NCBI RefSeq assembly: GCF_900129215.1
Contig: NZ_FQUQ01000007.1
Span: 248,001-312,000 of the forward strand
Direction of reading: 5' to 3'
Source: Pedobacter caeni
GTDB lineage: Bacteria > Bacteroidota > Bacteroidia > Sphingobacteriales > Sphingobacteriaceae
Length of the DNA stretch: 64,000 nt
Part shown: piece by piece, positions 34,611 to 43,696 of the stretch
Layout of the letters: each line of letters begins with the position of its first letter
Position numbering within the stretch: the stretch's first letter is position 1
The notes under the pieces: generated by a model
What the model was told of the DNA's origin: nothing
Databases searched by the model: none
Seen by the model: the letters and a program-made list of their open reading frames with translations, nothing else
Translations under genes and position numbers: made by a program

Positions 34611-35296
34611 TATAGTTTAATTTTTTGTCCGGGTTTCAGGTTTGCATTCGTCAACCCGTTCTTTTTCATGATGGCTTTGGTCGTGGTGTGGTTCCGTTTT
34701 GCAATTTTACTCAAATTATCGCCAGTTCTAACAGTATATCTTTTTCCTGAAGCGCTGCTCCTGGATTTTTTTCTGGTTCTCGCAGGAGCAACAATAGGAG
34801 GTTCTTCATAATCGGCTGGTCTTTCATCATACTGATAAAGTTCATATTTACGGATGAGGCCAACTACCTGCGAAGACCAGGAGCGGCTCCTGGCATATCC
34901 TCCACGCTGTATTCCCCTGGCCCAGCCACGATAATCATATTGATCATATTTATCAAACAAGGGACTAAAGGTGGACCGGCTTTTGAGAAATTCGATAAAG
35001 TGATCATAAGATTCTTCTATCGTAGTGTAATCGCGGTAGGAAGAGCGGATTTCGGTGTTCGTATTCGGTCCTTTAACACCAAAATGGTTGTTCATATAAC
35101 GGGCAATTTTGCTTTGTCCGGCTGCAGATTCATGAATGGCAACCGCCAGAATAATGCTTGCCGGAATGTGGTGTTCCCTCATGAGTTCCTGTGCATAAGA
35201 GACCCGCTCTGCAATATAATCGTCCGTACTCTGGGCCTGGGCAGCAAGACTTATAAAAGTGATACTGAGCCAAAACCACAATAGTTTTTTAATCAT
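34610..35296 (-). CDS. Glucosaminidase domain + LysM secreted protein
   Basis: 228-residue paralogue of the next gene. A signal peptide (WFWLSITFISLAAQAQ) lacks a lipobox Cys, so this copy is probably soluble in the periplasm or secreted. The glucosaminidase domain has PASIILAVAIHESAAG (catalytic Glu) and NNHFGVKG; the LysM domain (about 184-228) starts YTVRTGDNLSKIAKRN. Tandem gene duplication with later divergence of localisation is the simplest reading. The O-methyltransferase ends 3 bp upstream, so all three may be one operon. Confidence 0.9.
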   Translation of the reverse strand: MIKKLLWFWLSITFISLAAQAQSTDDYIAERVSYAQELMREHHIPASIILAVAIHESAAGQSKIARYMNNHFGVKGPNTNTEIRSSYRDYTTIEESYDHFIEFLKSRSTFSPLFDKYDQYDYRGWARGIQRGGYARSRSWSSQVVGLIRKYELYQYDERPADYEEPPIVAPARTRKKSRSSASGKRYTVRTGDNLSKIAKRNHTTTKAIMKKNGLTNANLKPGQKIKL

Positions 35297-35299
35297 ATT

Positions 35300-35935
35300 C
35301 TATTTTTTTCTGATGATAAACAAGCCATCCCTAACCGGAAGGATCATTTTTTCTACACGGTTGTCTGCCGCGATTTTATCATTAAATGTAGTAATATTTT
35401 TAGTGTCTTTATCTGGATTGGCCTGGAGGACTTTTCCGCTCCAGAGTACGTTATCGACGATGATGAGCCCGCCTGGCCTTACGCTGTCGAAAATAAGGTC
35501 GTAATAAGTGCCGTTGTTCTTTTTGTCTGCATCAATAAAAACCAGGTCAAACGTTTCCTGGAGTTCCTGGAGGGTTTTTGTGGCATCGCCAAGAAGGTAT
35601 TTGATTTTCGCAGCATCCGGAGATTGAGCGAAATTGCGGCGGACCATTTCTTCCAGCTCTTCATTGATGTCCAATGTATAAATAATGCCTTTTTCGGTTA
35701 ATCCTTCTGCCAGACAGATGGTTGCGTATCCGGTAAAGGTGCCGATTTCTAAAATCCGGTCCGGATTGATCATTTTGCTCAGCATGCTCAATACTCTTCC
35801 CTGGTAATGTCCGGAAAGCATTCTTGGCATGAGCACTTTCAGGTTGGTTTCCCTGTCTATCTTTTGGAGTAACTCCGTTTCCGGCTCACAATAATTGAGC
35901 AGCAATTGCTGCATGTCTTCATTAATCAGGCTCAT
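35300..35935 (-). CDS. SAM-dependent O-methyltransferase (class I, family 3)
   Basis: 211 residues. SAM-binding motif EIGTFTGYATICLAEGL at about 75-91, acidic residue at the end of the second strand (YTLDINEEL), and IDADKKNN metal-binding loop (about 133-140) as in catechol/caffeoyl-CoA-type O-methyltransferases. Small soluble enzyme; substrate not known. Upstream of two glucosaminidase genes with only 3 bp between, without clear functional link. Confidence 0.88.
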   Translation of the reverse strand: MSLINEDMQQLLLNYCEPETELLQKIDRETNLKVLMPRMLSGHYQGRVLSMLSKMINPDRILEIGTFTGYATICLAEGLTEKGIIYTLDINEELEEMVRRNFAQSPDAAKIKYLLGDATKTLQELQETFDLVFIDADKKNNGTYYDLIFDSVRPGGLIIVDNVLWSGKVLQANPDKDTKNITTFNDKIAADNRVEKMILPVRDGLFIIRKK

Positions 35936-35965
35936 AGTTATTTTTTAAGCATTCTTATCGTTGTT

Positions 35966-36382
35966 CTATAAACGGGGCTGTTCCATGAAATATTGCAGAA
36001 TGATGGTGGCTGCAATGGTATCTACCCGATCTTTATTCTGGCGGTCCTGTTTTTTTAAACCACTCTGCATGATGGCTTGATGGGCCAGCTTAGAGGTAAA
36101 ACGCTCGTCTATCCAGAACTGAGGGATGTCGGGGAAGTTTCTTCTTAAGATTTTAGCGAATCCTTTCACATGCTGAGCAGAATCGGATGGGGAGCCATCC
36201 ATTTGTTTGGGATCTCCGATTACGAAGGCTTCGACCTGCTCGGTTAAAAAATACTTCTTCAGGTATTCGATGATATCTTTGGGATGTATGGTGTCCAGTC
36301 CTGTGGCAATAATTTGCAAAGGGTCTGTTACGGCGATTCCGATCCGCTTGGTTCCATAATCAAAAGCTAGAATTCTAGGCAT
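35966..36382 (-). CDS. ruvX: Holliday junction resolvase RuvX (YqgF)
   Basis: RNase H-fold nuclease of 138 residues from the ATG at 36382; a start 7 codons earlier adds a hydrophobic leader that the family lacks. Catalytic Asp is in LAFDYGTKRIGIAV (Asp7), with further motifs GDPKQMDGSPSD, WIDERFTS (acidic residue Glu) and DRVDTIAATIIL. Proposed roles in Bacteria are Holliday junction cleavage and 16S rRNA 5'-end processing. Divergent from holB with a 50-bp shared promoter region; minus-strand TATTTG is near the start. Confidence 0.93.
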   Translation of the reverse strand: MPRILAFDYGTKRIGIAVTDPLQIIATGLDTIHPKDIIEYLKKYFLTEQVEAFVIGDPKQMDGSPSDSAQHVKGFAKILRRNFPDIPQFWIDERFTSKLAHQAIMQSGLKKQDRQNKDRVDTIAATIILQYFMEQPRL

Positions 36383-36432
36383 AAATGCAAATATGCAAAT
36401 CAATAATCTAAAAAATTGTTATTTTGCACCAA

Positions 36433-37581
36433 ATGCAATTTAAAGACATCATAGGGCAGGAACAGATTAAGGCGCAACTGGTACAAACAGTTGCCGAAAA
36501 CAGGGTGAGTCATGCTCAATTGTTTTTATCAAGCGAAGGGAGTGGTGCTTTGCCTATGGCCATCGCCTATGCGCAATACATCAACTGCCTTGATAAGCAG
36601 GTTGATGATAGCTGTGGTGTCTGTTCGTCTTGCCGGAAATACGAACGGTATATTCATCCGGATCTGCATTTTTCTTATCCTTTTTTCGCTTCAAAAGATG
36701 CCCGTATCGCTGTTGATGTATTGGACGAATGGCGGAGCATGTTGCAGGAAGATGTTTATTTTGATATGGACATCTGGCGTTCTAAGTTGAATGCGGAGAA
36801 TAAACAAGCCAATATCAACATTGCAGAATGTCATGATATTATAAAAAAATTAAGCTATAAAGCTTTTGAAGCAGAGACGAAAGTGCTCATCATGTGGCTT
36901 CCTGAATACCTGGATAAAGAAGGGAACTCTTTGTTAAAGATCATCGAAGAACCACCTAAAAACACCTTATTTCTATTGGTCGCCAATAACCAGGAGCAGA
37001 TCTTATCAACACTGTTGTCCCGGACCCAGATCGTTAAAATTCCTAAGCTTTCTCATGCAACGATTGAGCAGTACCTGATGGAAAAACATGGTATGCCGGA
37101 AGAGCGGGCTACAGAATATAGCTTTCTGGCCGATGGAAATCTGATCGAAGCGAAACTGTTGGTGGCAAATACGCAAAATGAAAATGCCGATAAATTTGCG
37201 GAATGGTTAAGGATGGGTTATGGCAACCGGGTATTGGACCTGACCGTTTTTGTAGACCAGGCCGCGGGATGGGGAAGAGAAAATCAAAAGAATTTTTTAA
37301 AATACGGAATTAACTTTTTAAGAGAATGTAGTCTCTTGCTGAGCGGTGCCGAAGAACTGGTGAAACTGCCTGCAAGAACCTTAGACACGGCAAAAAAGCT
37401 AAGTAACCATGTGCTCGACCTGGGGATGGCAGAAGCGATTATTGAGGAGTTGGAACGTGCCCATTACCATATCGAAAGAAACGCAAACCCTAAAATTCTG
37501 TTTTTAGATGTATCTTTACAATTGGTAAAAATAATTAAGTTTAAAACGTTCCCGAAAGGGACTCAATATATATACAATTAA
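36433..37581 (+). CDS. holB: DNA polymerase III subunit delta' (clamp loader)
   Basis: 382 residues from the ATG at 36433; TTG three codons before overlaps a TATTTTG promoter element. The N-terminal ATPase-like domain starts FKDIIGQEQIKAQLVQ and VSHAQLFLSSEGSGA: the P-loop lacks Lys-Thr, as expected for delta', which does not bind ATP. Four cysteines (Cys52, 61, 64, 67) form the zinc module. A sensor-1 region (IIEEPPKNTLFLL, LLSRTQIVKI) follows. It loads the sliding clamp as part of the tau/gamma complex. First gene of holB-ricT-gldH, 2 bp before ricT. Confidence 0.92.
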   Translation: MQFKDIIGQEQIKAQLVQTVAENRVSHAQLFLSSEGSGALPMAIAYAQYINCLDKQVDDSCGVCSSCRKYERYIHPDLHFSYPFFASKDARIAVDVLDEWRSMLQEDVYFDMDIWRSKLNAENKQANINIAECHDIIKKLSYKAFEAETKVLIMWLPEYLDKEGNSLLKIIEEPPKNTLFLLVANNQEQILSTLLSRTQIVKIPKLSHATIEQYLMEKHGMPEERATEYSFLADGNLIEAKLLVANTQNENADKFAEWLRMGYGNRVLDLTVFVDQAAGWGRENQKNFLKYGINFLRECSLLLSGAEELVKLPARTLDTAKKLSNHVLDLGMAEAIIEELERAHYHIERNANPKILFLDVSLQLVKIIKFKTFPKGTQYIYN

Positions 37582-37583
37582 AT

Positions 37584-39023
37584 ATGGGATGTGGAAGTTG
37601 TTCTACAGGTGGCGGTTGCGCCCCCTCGGGCTGCAAAAGTAATGGCTCATGCCTTACCGGAGGCTGTCAGAAATTAGAAGTTTACGATTGGCTGTCGAAT
37701 TTAGATATGCCCTCAAATTATATACCTTTTCAAGTAGTAGAAGTTAAATTTAAAGGCGCCAGGAAGGAATTTTTCCTGAACAATGAGAATATTTATCTTG
37801 AAATTGGAGAGTTGGTGGCCGTTGAAGGACCTACCGGCGGTTACGATATAGGCCATATTTCCCTGACAGGAGAACTGGTTCGTATGCAGATGAAACGCCG
37901 GAAGACACCTATCGATCAGGTGACCCGTAAAATTTACAGAAAAGCTACAGAAGCTGATGTAGAGAAATGGAAAATCGCTAAAGGACTGGAATGGGAAACC
38001 ATGCATAAAGCCAGAACACTGGCTTTAGACCTTCGCTTGTCGATGAAAATCAGTGATGTGGATTATCAGGGTGATAAAACCAAAGCGACTTTCTTTTACA
38101 CTGCTGAAGGCCGTGTGGATTTCCGGGAACTGATCAAGAAGATGGCAGAAACTTTCCGCATCAGGATTGAAATGCGTCAGATTGGAATGAGGCAGGAAGC
38201 GGGCAGACTTGGCGGAATCGGTTCTTGTGGCCGTGAGCTGTGCTGTTCTACCTGGTTGACGAACTTTAAAACGGTGTCTACAGCTGCAGCAAGGTATCAG
38301 AACTTATCGTTAAATACTTTAAAACTTGCCGGACAATGCGGAAAGTTGAAATGTTGCTTAAACTACGAGCTGGATACTTACCTCGATGCTTTAAAGGACA
38401 TCCCTGACCGTGTAGAGAACCTGCAGACGGAAATCGGCGTTGCCCGTCACCAGAAAACAGATATTTTTAAGAAATTAATGTGGTTTAGTTATCCGAATAT
38501 GGAAGACTGGATTCCTCTAAAAGTGGACCGTGTAAAAGAAATCATGGCCATGAATAAGAAGGGATTAAAACCAAATAACCTGAAAGAGGAAGCAGTAGAA
38601 CTGGTCCCTACAACAGTGATTGAGAAGACACCGGATTATGAAAATGTGGTTGGACAGGACAGCTTAACGCGCCTGGACGATAAGCCTAAAAATAAAGGAA
38701 ACCGCAACAATAACAATAAGCCGGGGGGGAACCGTAACGGGGAACCAAGAAATAACAACAATGCGAACAGAACTGAAAGACCGGCTAAACCGGGACAACA
38801 GGGAAGGGGCCGTCCGGAAGGAAATAAGAATCCGGGAGCTGGTCAGACTACACCTAAAGGACAACCTAAGGCGCAACCTGCTACTACAGAAGCTCAGCCT
38901 AAAGCACAGAATCCTGCAGCAGCGGCTCCGGCCGATGGTACCGCTCCAAAACCGAGCAGGAACAACAGGAACAGAAATAACAACCGTAGAAAAAAACCAA
39001 CGGATAAGCCTAAAAATGAATAA
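37584..39023 (+). CDS. ricT: PSP1/RicT-like protein with Cys-rich N-terminus and disordered tail
   Basis: 479 residues. The first 28 residues contain six Cys (3, 6, 12, 17, 23, 28) among Gly/Ser, a likely metal or Fe-S site. The PSP1 domain follows (about 50-270), with GSCGRELCCSTWL (about 210-222) and GQCGKLKCCLNYELD (about 249-263), the conserved cysteines that bind 4Fe-4S clusters in Bacillus RicT. Residues about 355-479 are Asn/Pro/Gln/Lys-rich and probably disordered. In Bacillus RicT works with RicA and RicF in RNase Y control; RicA and RicF are not seen here, so the role may differ. The stop overlaps the gldH start by 8 bp. Confidence 0.87.
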   Translation: MGCGSCSTGGGCAPSGCKSNGSCLTGGCQKLEVYDWLSNLDMPSNYIPFQVVEVKFKGARKEFFLNNENIYLEIGELVAVEGPTGGYDIGHISLTGELVRMQMKRRKTPIDQVTRKIYRKATEADVEKWKIAKGLEWETMHKARTLALDLRLSMKISDVDYQGDKTKATFFYTAEGRVDFRELIKKMAETFRIRIEMRQIGMRQEAGRLGGIGSCGRELCCSTWLTNFKTVSTAAARYQNLSLNTLKLAGQCGKLKCCLNYELDTYLDALKDIPDRVENLQTEIGVARHQKTDIFKKLMWFSYPNMEDWIPLKVDRVKEIMAMNKKGLKPNNLKEEAVELVPTTVIEKTPDYENVVGQDSLTRLDDKPKNKGNRNNNNKPGGNRNGEPRNNNNANRTERPAKPGQQGRGRPEGNKNPGAGQTTPKGQPKAQPATTEAQPKAQNPAAAAPADGTAPKPSRNNRNRNNNRRKKPTDKPKNE

Positions 39024-39495
39024 TTTCAAAGCATTTCTATTGCTTTCTATTGGTATCACAATCACTCTTTTTAGTGGTTGTGATACCAATAATGTAATTG
39101 ATAATAACATTTCTATGCCCTCCAGAAACTGGAGTTATGCCAATAAGGTAAAGGCTGTGGTCGACATTACAGATGCCGGCAAAACCTACAATGTTTATTT
39201 TAAGCTACGTCATACTGCAGATTATGGGTATTCCAATATTTTTGTCTTGTTTCATTTACGTGAAAGCGGACAAAAGAAGCAAAGCAGACGTTATGAGTAC
39301 CGTCTTGCACAGCCTGACGGGCAATGGAATGGCTCAGGCTCCAGCAATTTGTATACCTATACTTTGCCACTATTAACCAATTATAAGTTTCCCAAAGCGG
39401 GAAAATATGAGTTGGAAATAGAACAAAATATGCGGGATAACCCGCTGAAAGAAATCAGTGATGCAGGAATTAAGGTCTCTGCATTATCAAAATAA
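39016..39495 (+). CDS. gldH: Gliding motility lipoprotein GldH
   Basis: 159 residues from the ATG at 39016, which lies inside the end of ricT in another frame. Lipobox LFSGC (Cys22). The mature part matches GldH: DISMPS-like ISMPSRNWSYANKVKAVVDI, then YNVYFKLRHTADYGYSNIFVL and YELEIEQNMRDNPLKEISDAGIKV. GldH is needed for gliding and chitin use in Flavobacterium johnsoniae; in non-gliding relatives the gene persists and its role is open. Translational coupling with ricT suggests co-expression. Confidence 0.9.
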   Translation: MNNFKAFLLLSIGITITLFSGCDTNNVIDNNISMPSRNWSYANKVKAVVDITDAGKTYNVYFKLRHTADYGYSNIFVLFHLRESGQKKQSRRYEYRLAQPDGQWNGSGSSNLYTYTLPLLTNYKFPKAGKYELEIEQNMRDNPLKEISDAGIKVSALSK

Positions 39496-39505
39496 TCCCT
39501 TTAAA

Positions 39506-39691
39506 TTACTGTTTGCCCCAAATAGGCATATGGGATTGTCTGGATCTGTCTGCGGACACAAAAGCAATATACACTTCGTATCTTAGTCCTTTTTCTGTCG
39601 GTACATGAAGAAGATCGTTTCCGGTTTTTCTGAACTGGCCTGTAATGGTATGGTAAGCCTGTTTGTTAGTTACATTATAGGCCAAAAGCAT
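39506..39691 (-). pseudogene. Remnant of a DUF6266-like gene (C-terminal part)
   Basis: A 61-codon minus-strand frame starts MLLAYNVTNKQAY and continues with a YEVYIAFVSADRSRQS segment, which resembles the C-terminus of DUF6266 proteins common in Pedobacter (usually ~200 aa, with a DQVMLLAY segment inside). The frame has an in-frame stop two codons before the Met, and no matching N-terminal part is found in the 130 bp before murF. I read it as a decayed or truncated copy. Family call made from memory of the segment, so moderate certainty; it could still be a short real gene. Confidence 0.45.
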
Positions 39692-39821
39692 GGCCTAAAT
39701 AAATGACTCCGAAACAGTTTTCTGGCTGCTCCAACCAGGACTTTGTCTGAAATTATGACGCTCTTTGCAGCAGGTACGGCATGGATTTGAAAAGAAACCT
39801 CTGGCAGGCACCGAAGAATCT
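39692..39821. other. Spacer between the DUF6266-like remnant and murF
   Basis: No functional gene seen. One minus-strand frame reads open for about 40 codons (SVIISDKVLVGAARKLF within), possibly more remnant sequence, with no recognisable family and no start codon that fits. Confidence 0.3.
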
Positions 39822-41123
39822 TTAAAGATAAGGAAGCAACCGCTCCAGGGCCATCCCCCTGGATCCTTTTAGTAAGATCAGGCTGTCACTTAGCAGCTCC
39901 TTTTCAAGAAAAGCCTGTGCTTCTGCTGGTGTATGGAAAAAATGACCCCTGTGCTGTTTTTTGGCCTCGTAGAAGTCTTTCCCTATAAAAATAAGGGTTT
40001 CTACATTTGTTTTCTCTGCTTCGGAAACGATGAGCCGGTGTTGTTCCGGAGATTCCTTTCCAAGTTCAAACATATCTCCGATGATGGCTACTTTTCTGCT
40101 TGCACTAAGGGTATTTATATTGGCCAGTGCTGCGGTCATACTGCTTGGGTTTGCATTGTAAAAATCACATATAACAGTGTTTCTCTCGGTTTTTGTCAGC
40201 TGTGAACGATTGTTTTTCGGCTGATAACCTGATAATCCTTTATTGATTTGGTCTGGACTAAGGTCAAAAAACTCAGCAAGGGATATCGCAGCGAGGATAT
40301 TTTCAAAATTATAGGATCCGGTCAGGTTCGTACTGGTCTGATGATCTCCCTGTTTGTCTGTCCACCGGAGCTCGAGAAAAGGGTCTGTTTTTAGCAGCGA
40401 TCCTGATACCGTGTTGCCCGGCTCTGTTCCATAATAAATCACATTGTTTAACCCTGCAGCAGTCATCATTTCCATCAGGAACGGGTTACTTCTGTTTACG
40501 AATGCGATGCCTTCATTTGCTTTGAGATAGGCATATAATTCTGCCTTTCCTTTTTTTACCCCTTCAAACCCTCCGAAACCATCTAAATGAGCCATACCAA
40601 TGTTGGAGATCAATCCATGAGTAGGTTGTGCAATCCCGCAAAGGAGTTCGATTTCTTTCTGATGATTCGCCCCCATCTCAATGACTGCAATTTCAATATC
40701 GGGTTTGATGGAAAGCAGGGAGAGTGGAACGCCGATGTGGTTATTCAGGTTTCCTTTGGTGGCAAAAGTTTTATATTTCTCAGAAAGGACCGCATTGATC
40801 AGTTCTTTTGTTGTTGTTTTTCCGTTACTGCCTGTTAAACCGATTACAGGGATGTTCAATTTGGAGCGGTGGTGTCTGGCCAGATCTTGCAGGGCCGTCA
40901 ATACGTCCGGTACAAGGATACAGTGGTCATCACTTAAATAATCAGGATTGTCAATGATCGCATAAGCAGCTCCACTGGCTAAAGCATTTGCTGCAAAGGA
41001 GTTTGCATCAAAATTCTCGCCCTTTAAGGCGAAGAAAAGACAGTCTTTAGTAATGCTCCTTGTATCGGTGCATATCGTCGGGTAATTTAAGAAATGTTGA
41101 TACAGGGAATCGATGGTTGACAT
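39822..41123 (-). CDS. murF: UDP-N-acetylmuramoyl-tripeptide--D-Ala-D-Ala ligase
   Basis: Cytosolic enzyme that adds D-Ala-D-Ala to UDP-MurNAc-tripeptide, completing the peptidoglycan stem, 433 residues (E. coli 452). The N-terminal domain has TDTRSITKDCLFFALKGENFD; the ATP-binding loop is GLTGSNGKTTT (95-105), followed by NNHIGVPLSLL and VIEMGANHQKEI in the central domain. The C-terminal domain includes DFYNANPSSMTAAL and IGDMFELGKES, which is typical of MurF and separates it from MurE and MurC. It is outside the usual mur cluster, as often in Bacteroidota. Confidence 0.96.
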   Translation of the reverse strand: MSTIDSLYQHFLNYPTICTDTRSITKDCLFFALKGENFDANSFAANALASGAAYAIIDNPDYLSDDHCILVPDVLTALQDLARHHRSKLNIPVIGLTGSNGKTTTKELINAVLSEKYKTFATKGNLNNHIGVPLSLLSIKPDIEIAVIEMGANHQKEIELLCGIAQPTHGLISNIGMAHLDGFGGFEGVKKGKAELYAYLKANEGIAFVNRSNPFLMEMMTAAGLNNVIYYGTEPGNTVSGSLLKTDPFLELRWTDKQGDHQTSTNLTGSYNFENILAAISLAEFFDLSPDQINKGLSGYQPKNNRSQLTKTERNTVICDFYNANPSSMTAALANINTLSASRKVAIIGDMFELGKESPEQHRLIVSEAEKTNVETLIFIGKDFYEAKKQHRGHFFHTPAEAQAFLEKELLSDSLILLKGSRGMALERLLPYL

Positions 41124-41187
41124 GTGTATAAATCTAAATGATATGGTAAAATTACACTATGAAAGAGAAACAAAAAATATTCTTTAG

Positions 41188-41194
41188 TATTTTG
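41188..41194 (+). promoter_or_regulatory. TATTTTG -7-like element of the M14 peptidase gene
   Basis: TATTTTG 18 nt before the ATG at 41213; a one-base-shorter form of TAnnTTTG. Confidence 0.35.
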
Positions 41195-41212
41195 GAGTCT
41201 TAATTCCTGATT

Positions 41213-43696
41213 ATGAAGTATTTTTTGCTCTCTTTTATCTGCTTGTTTCTTGTTGGAAAGTCTGCTGAAGCTCAAATTAAGTCGCCTGACGACTTCCTGG
41301 GGTATAGTTTGGGAAGTCGTTTTACGCCTCATTACAAAGTATTAGAATACTTTAAATATATCGGAGGGGCCAATAAAAACGTCAGAATTCAGAAATACGG
41401 CAAGACTTACGAGGGGCGGGAGCTTTTAGTGGCGATTATCTCTGCCAAGGAGAACCTGGATAATCTTGATGCGATCAGGAAGCACAGTGTGAGCATGAGT
41501 AATGCGGAAAAAGGGATTTCGAAATCAAAGCAGCCTGCAATACTCTGGTTGAGTTATAATGTGCATGGAAATGAAGCCAGTTCTACAGAGACGGCGTTAA
41601 AAATGCTGTTTACATTGACTGATAGTAAAGCCGCAAATATTCAGAACTGGTTAAAAAATACGGTAGTGATTATTGATCCCTGCTTAAATCCGGATGGGAG
41701 AGATCGTTATGTAAATTTCTTTAGTGCTGCAACGGGTTTTCAGCCCAATTCAAATCCTATGTCAAGGGAGCATATTGAACCCTGGCCAGGTGGCCGCTCA
41801 AATCACTATTATTTTGACCTGAACAGGGATTGGGCCTGGCAGTCTCAGGTTGAAACCCAACAGCGTTTGGTACTGTACCACGAATGGATGCCTCAGGTGC
41901 ATGTTGATTTTCATGAACAAAGTTATAATGAGCCTTATTATTTTGCACCTGCAGCAGAACCGATTCATCAGGACATCACGCCCTGGCAACGTAGTTTTCA
42001 GGTCACTGTAGGCAAGAACAATGCAAAGTATTTTGATCAGAATGGCTGGCAGTATTTTACCAAAGAACAGTTTGATTTATTATATCCTTCCTATGGAGAT
42101 ACTTATCCACTGTATAATGGTGCAATAGGGATGACTTATGAGCAAGGGGGAATTGGCGCCGGCTTGTCGGTTGTTACCCTTGATAAAGATACGCTGACCC
42201 TAAAAGACCGGATAGACCATCATTTTACAAGTGGTATGGCAACACTGGAAGCAGTTTCACTGCATGCTGATCAGCTTGTTGATGAGTTTAAAAAATATTT
42301 TGAAAATGGAGTAGCGTCTCCTCCGGGGCCTTATAAAACCTATGTAATTAAGGCTCAGAATAAAAGCAGACTGAAGCGTCTGGTTAGTCTTTTGAAGAAG
42401 AACGACATAGAATATGCTTTTGGGCTTGATCGGTCTTTAAACGGATATAGTTTTGAGACGCAAAAGACCGAAAGTTTCAAAGTAGAGCGAAATGATCTGG
42501 TGGTTAACCTTCAGCAGGCGAAAGCTGTGCTTGCGAATGTTTTGCTGGAACCGCAGACCTCTGTGAGTGATTCAAATACTTATGATATCACAGCATGGGC
42601 ATTGCCTTATGCTTATGGGCTACCAGCTTATGGAACCTCCGAATCTGTAAGGGGTAAATATCAGACTATGGAAGAGGTAAAGGATGTTTTTCCGATAGTT
42701 ACGAAACCTTATGCCTGGATTTTTCCATGGAATGCTATTGAAGATGCACAGGTTTTGATTGCCCTGCAAAAAGAAAACATAAAGGTCAGGATTGCAGAGG
42801 AAGCGTTTACATTAGGGACACGTAACTTTTCTGTAGGCTCGTTGCTGGTTTACAGAACGGAGAATGAAAAAGGAATACCTGATTTACAAGCTAAAATTTC
42901 TGGAATAGAGCGGAGGTTAAAGATGGCCTTTTACCCGGCTTCAGGTGGTTTTGTAGATAAGGGGAAAGATTTTGGATCATCCTCTTACAGGGTTCTGAAT
43001 ACACCAAAGGTAGCGGTTGTTGCAGGGCCTGAAAGCTCTTCTCAGGGTGTAGGCGAGATCTGGCACTTTTTTGAACAGGAGCTAAATTATCCTGTTAGTT
43101 TAATTGGTGCTAAGAATATGAATAATCTTGATATCAATAAGATCAACGTTTTAATCTTACCAGATGGGTCTTATGGAGATGAAGTGGCTGGTAATCTGGA
43201 AGATTGGTTAAAGCTTGGAGGAAAGTTGATTCTTTTTGAAGATGCCATTCTAAATGTGAATGAGGCAAAACCCTTTGAAATCAAAAGGAAGGAATTTCCG
43301 AAAGAAGATCAGATGGGTAGCCATGCAGGAGCATATGCAAACAGGAAGTCCGGAGATTTATCTGAAGCGATTCCGGGAGCGATCTTTAAAGTTCATTTAG
43401 ATCATTCCCATCCACTTTCTGCTGGGTTGGGGACTCATTATTATGCACTGAAAACTGATGATAAGATTTATGAAAATCTGACTAAAGGATGGAGTGTAGG
43501 TGTTTTAAAAACAGATAGTTACACTGCAGGAGTAGCGGGAAAAAAGGTGCTGAAAAAACTAAGTTCAGGAATGGTGTTCGGTGTGCAATCCATTGGGAAA
43601 GGTGCGGTGGTTTACCTGGGAAGTGATGTTCTTTTCCGCTCCTTTTGGGAAAATGGCAAACAATTGTTTTTGAATGCTGTTTTTCTTGTTGATTAA
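41213..43696 (+). CDS. M14-family zinc carboxypeptidase (secreted)
   Basis: 827 residues. Signal peptide (LLSFICLFLVGKSAEAQ). The M14 domain (about 25-370) has zinc ligands in NVHGNEASSTE (His118, Glu121) and in VDFHEQSYNEPYYF (about 230), NPDGRDRYVN, and the catalytic Glu in MTYEQGG. The second half (about 380-827) has no named peptidase domain but includes a glutamine-amidotransferase/ThuA-like segment (LPDGSYGDEVAGNLEDWLKLGGKLILFED). Probably cleaves peptides in the periplasm or outside the cell. It lies 320 bp upstream of the susCD array, so a link to peptide import is possible but not shown. Confidence 0.9.
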   Translation: MKYFLLSFICLFLVGKSAEAQIKSPDDFLGYSLGSRFTPHYKVLEYFKYIGGANKNVRIQKYGKTYEGRELLVAIISAKENLDNLDAIRKHSVSMSNAEKGISKSKQPAILWLSYNVHGNEASSTETALKMLFTLTDSKAANIQNWLKNTVVIIDPCLNPDGRDRYVNFFSAATGFQPNSNPMSREHIEPWPGGRSNHYYFDLNRDWAWQSQVETQQRLVLYHEWMPQVHVDFHEQSYNEPYYFAPAAEPIHQDITPWQRSFQVTVGKNNAKYFDQNGWQYFTKEQFDLLYPSYGDTYPLYNGAIGMTYEQGGIGAGLSVVTLDKDTLTLKDRIDHHFTSGMATLEAVSLHADQLVDEFKKYFENGVASPPGPYKTYVIKAQNKSRLKRLVSLLKKNDIEYAFGLDRSLNGYSFETQKTESFKVERNDLVVNLQQAKAVLANVLLEPQTSVSDSNTYDITAWALPYAYGLPAYGTSESVRGKYQTMEEVKDVFPIVTKPYAWIFPWNAIEDAQVLIALQKENIKVRIAEEAFTLGTRNFSVGSLLVYRTENEKGIPDLQAKISGIERRLKMAFYPASGGFVDKGKDFGSSSYRVLNTPKVAVVAGPESSSQGVGEIWHFFEQELNYPVSLIGAKNMNNLDINKINVLILPDGSYGDEVAGNLEDWLKLGGKLILFEDAILNVNEAKPFEIKRKEFPKEDQMGSHAGAYANRKSGDLSEAIPGAIFKVHLDHSHPLSAGLGTHYYALKTDDKIYENLTKGWSVGVLKTDSYTAGVAGKKVLKKLSSGMVFGVQSIGKGAVVYLGSDVLFRSFWENGKQLFLNAVFLVD

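Noticed and set aside
38664..39110. Long frames opposite and alongside the ricT tail
   Set aside because: They arise from the Asn/Pro/Gln/Lys-rich repeat-like tail of ricT; only the part from 39016 (gldH) is real.
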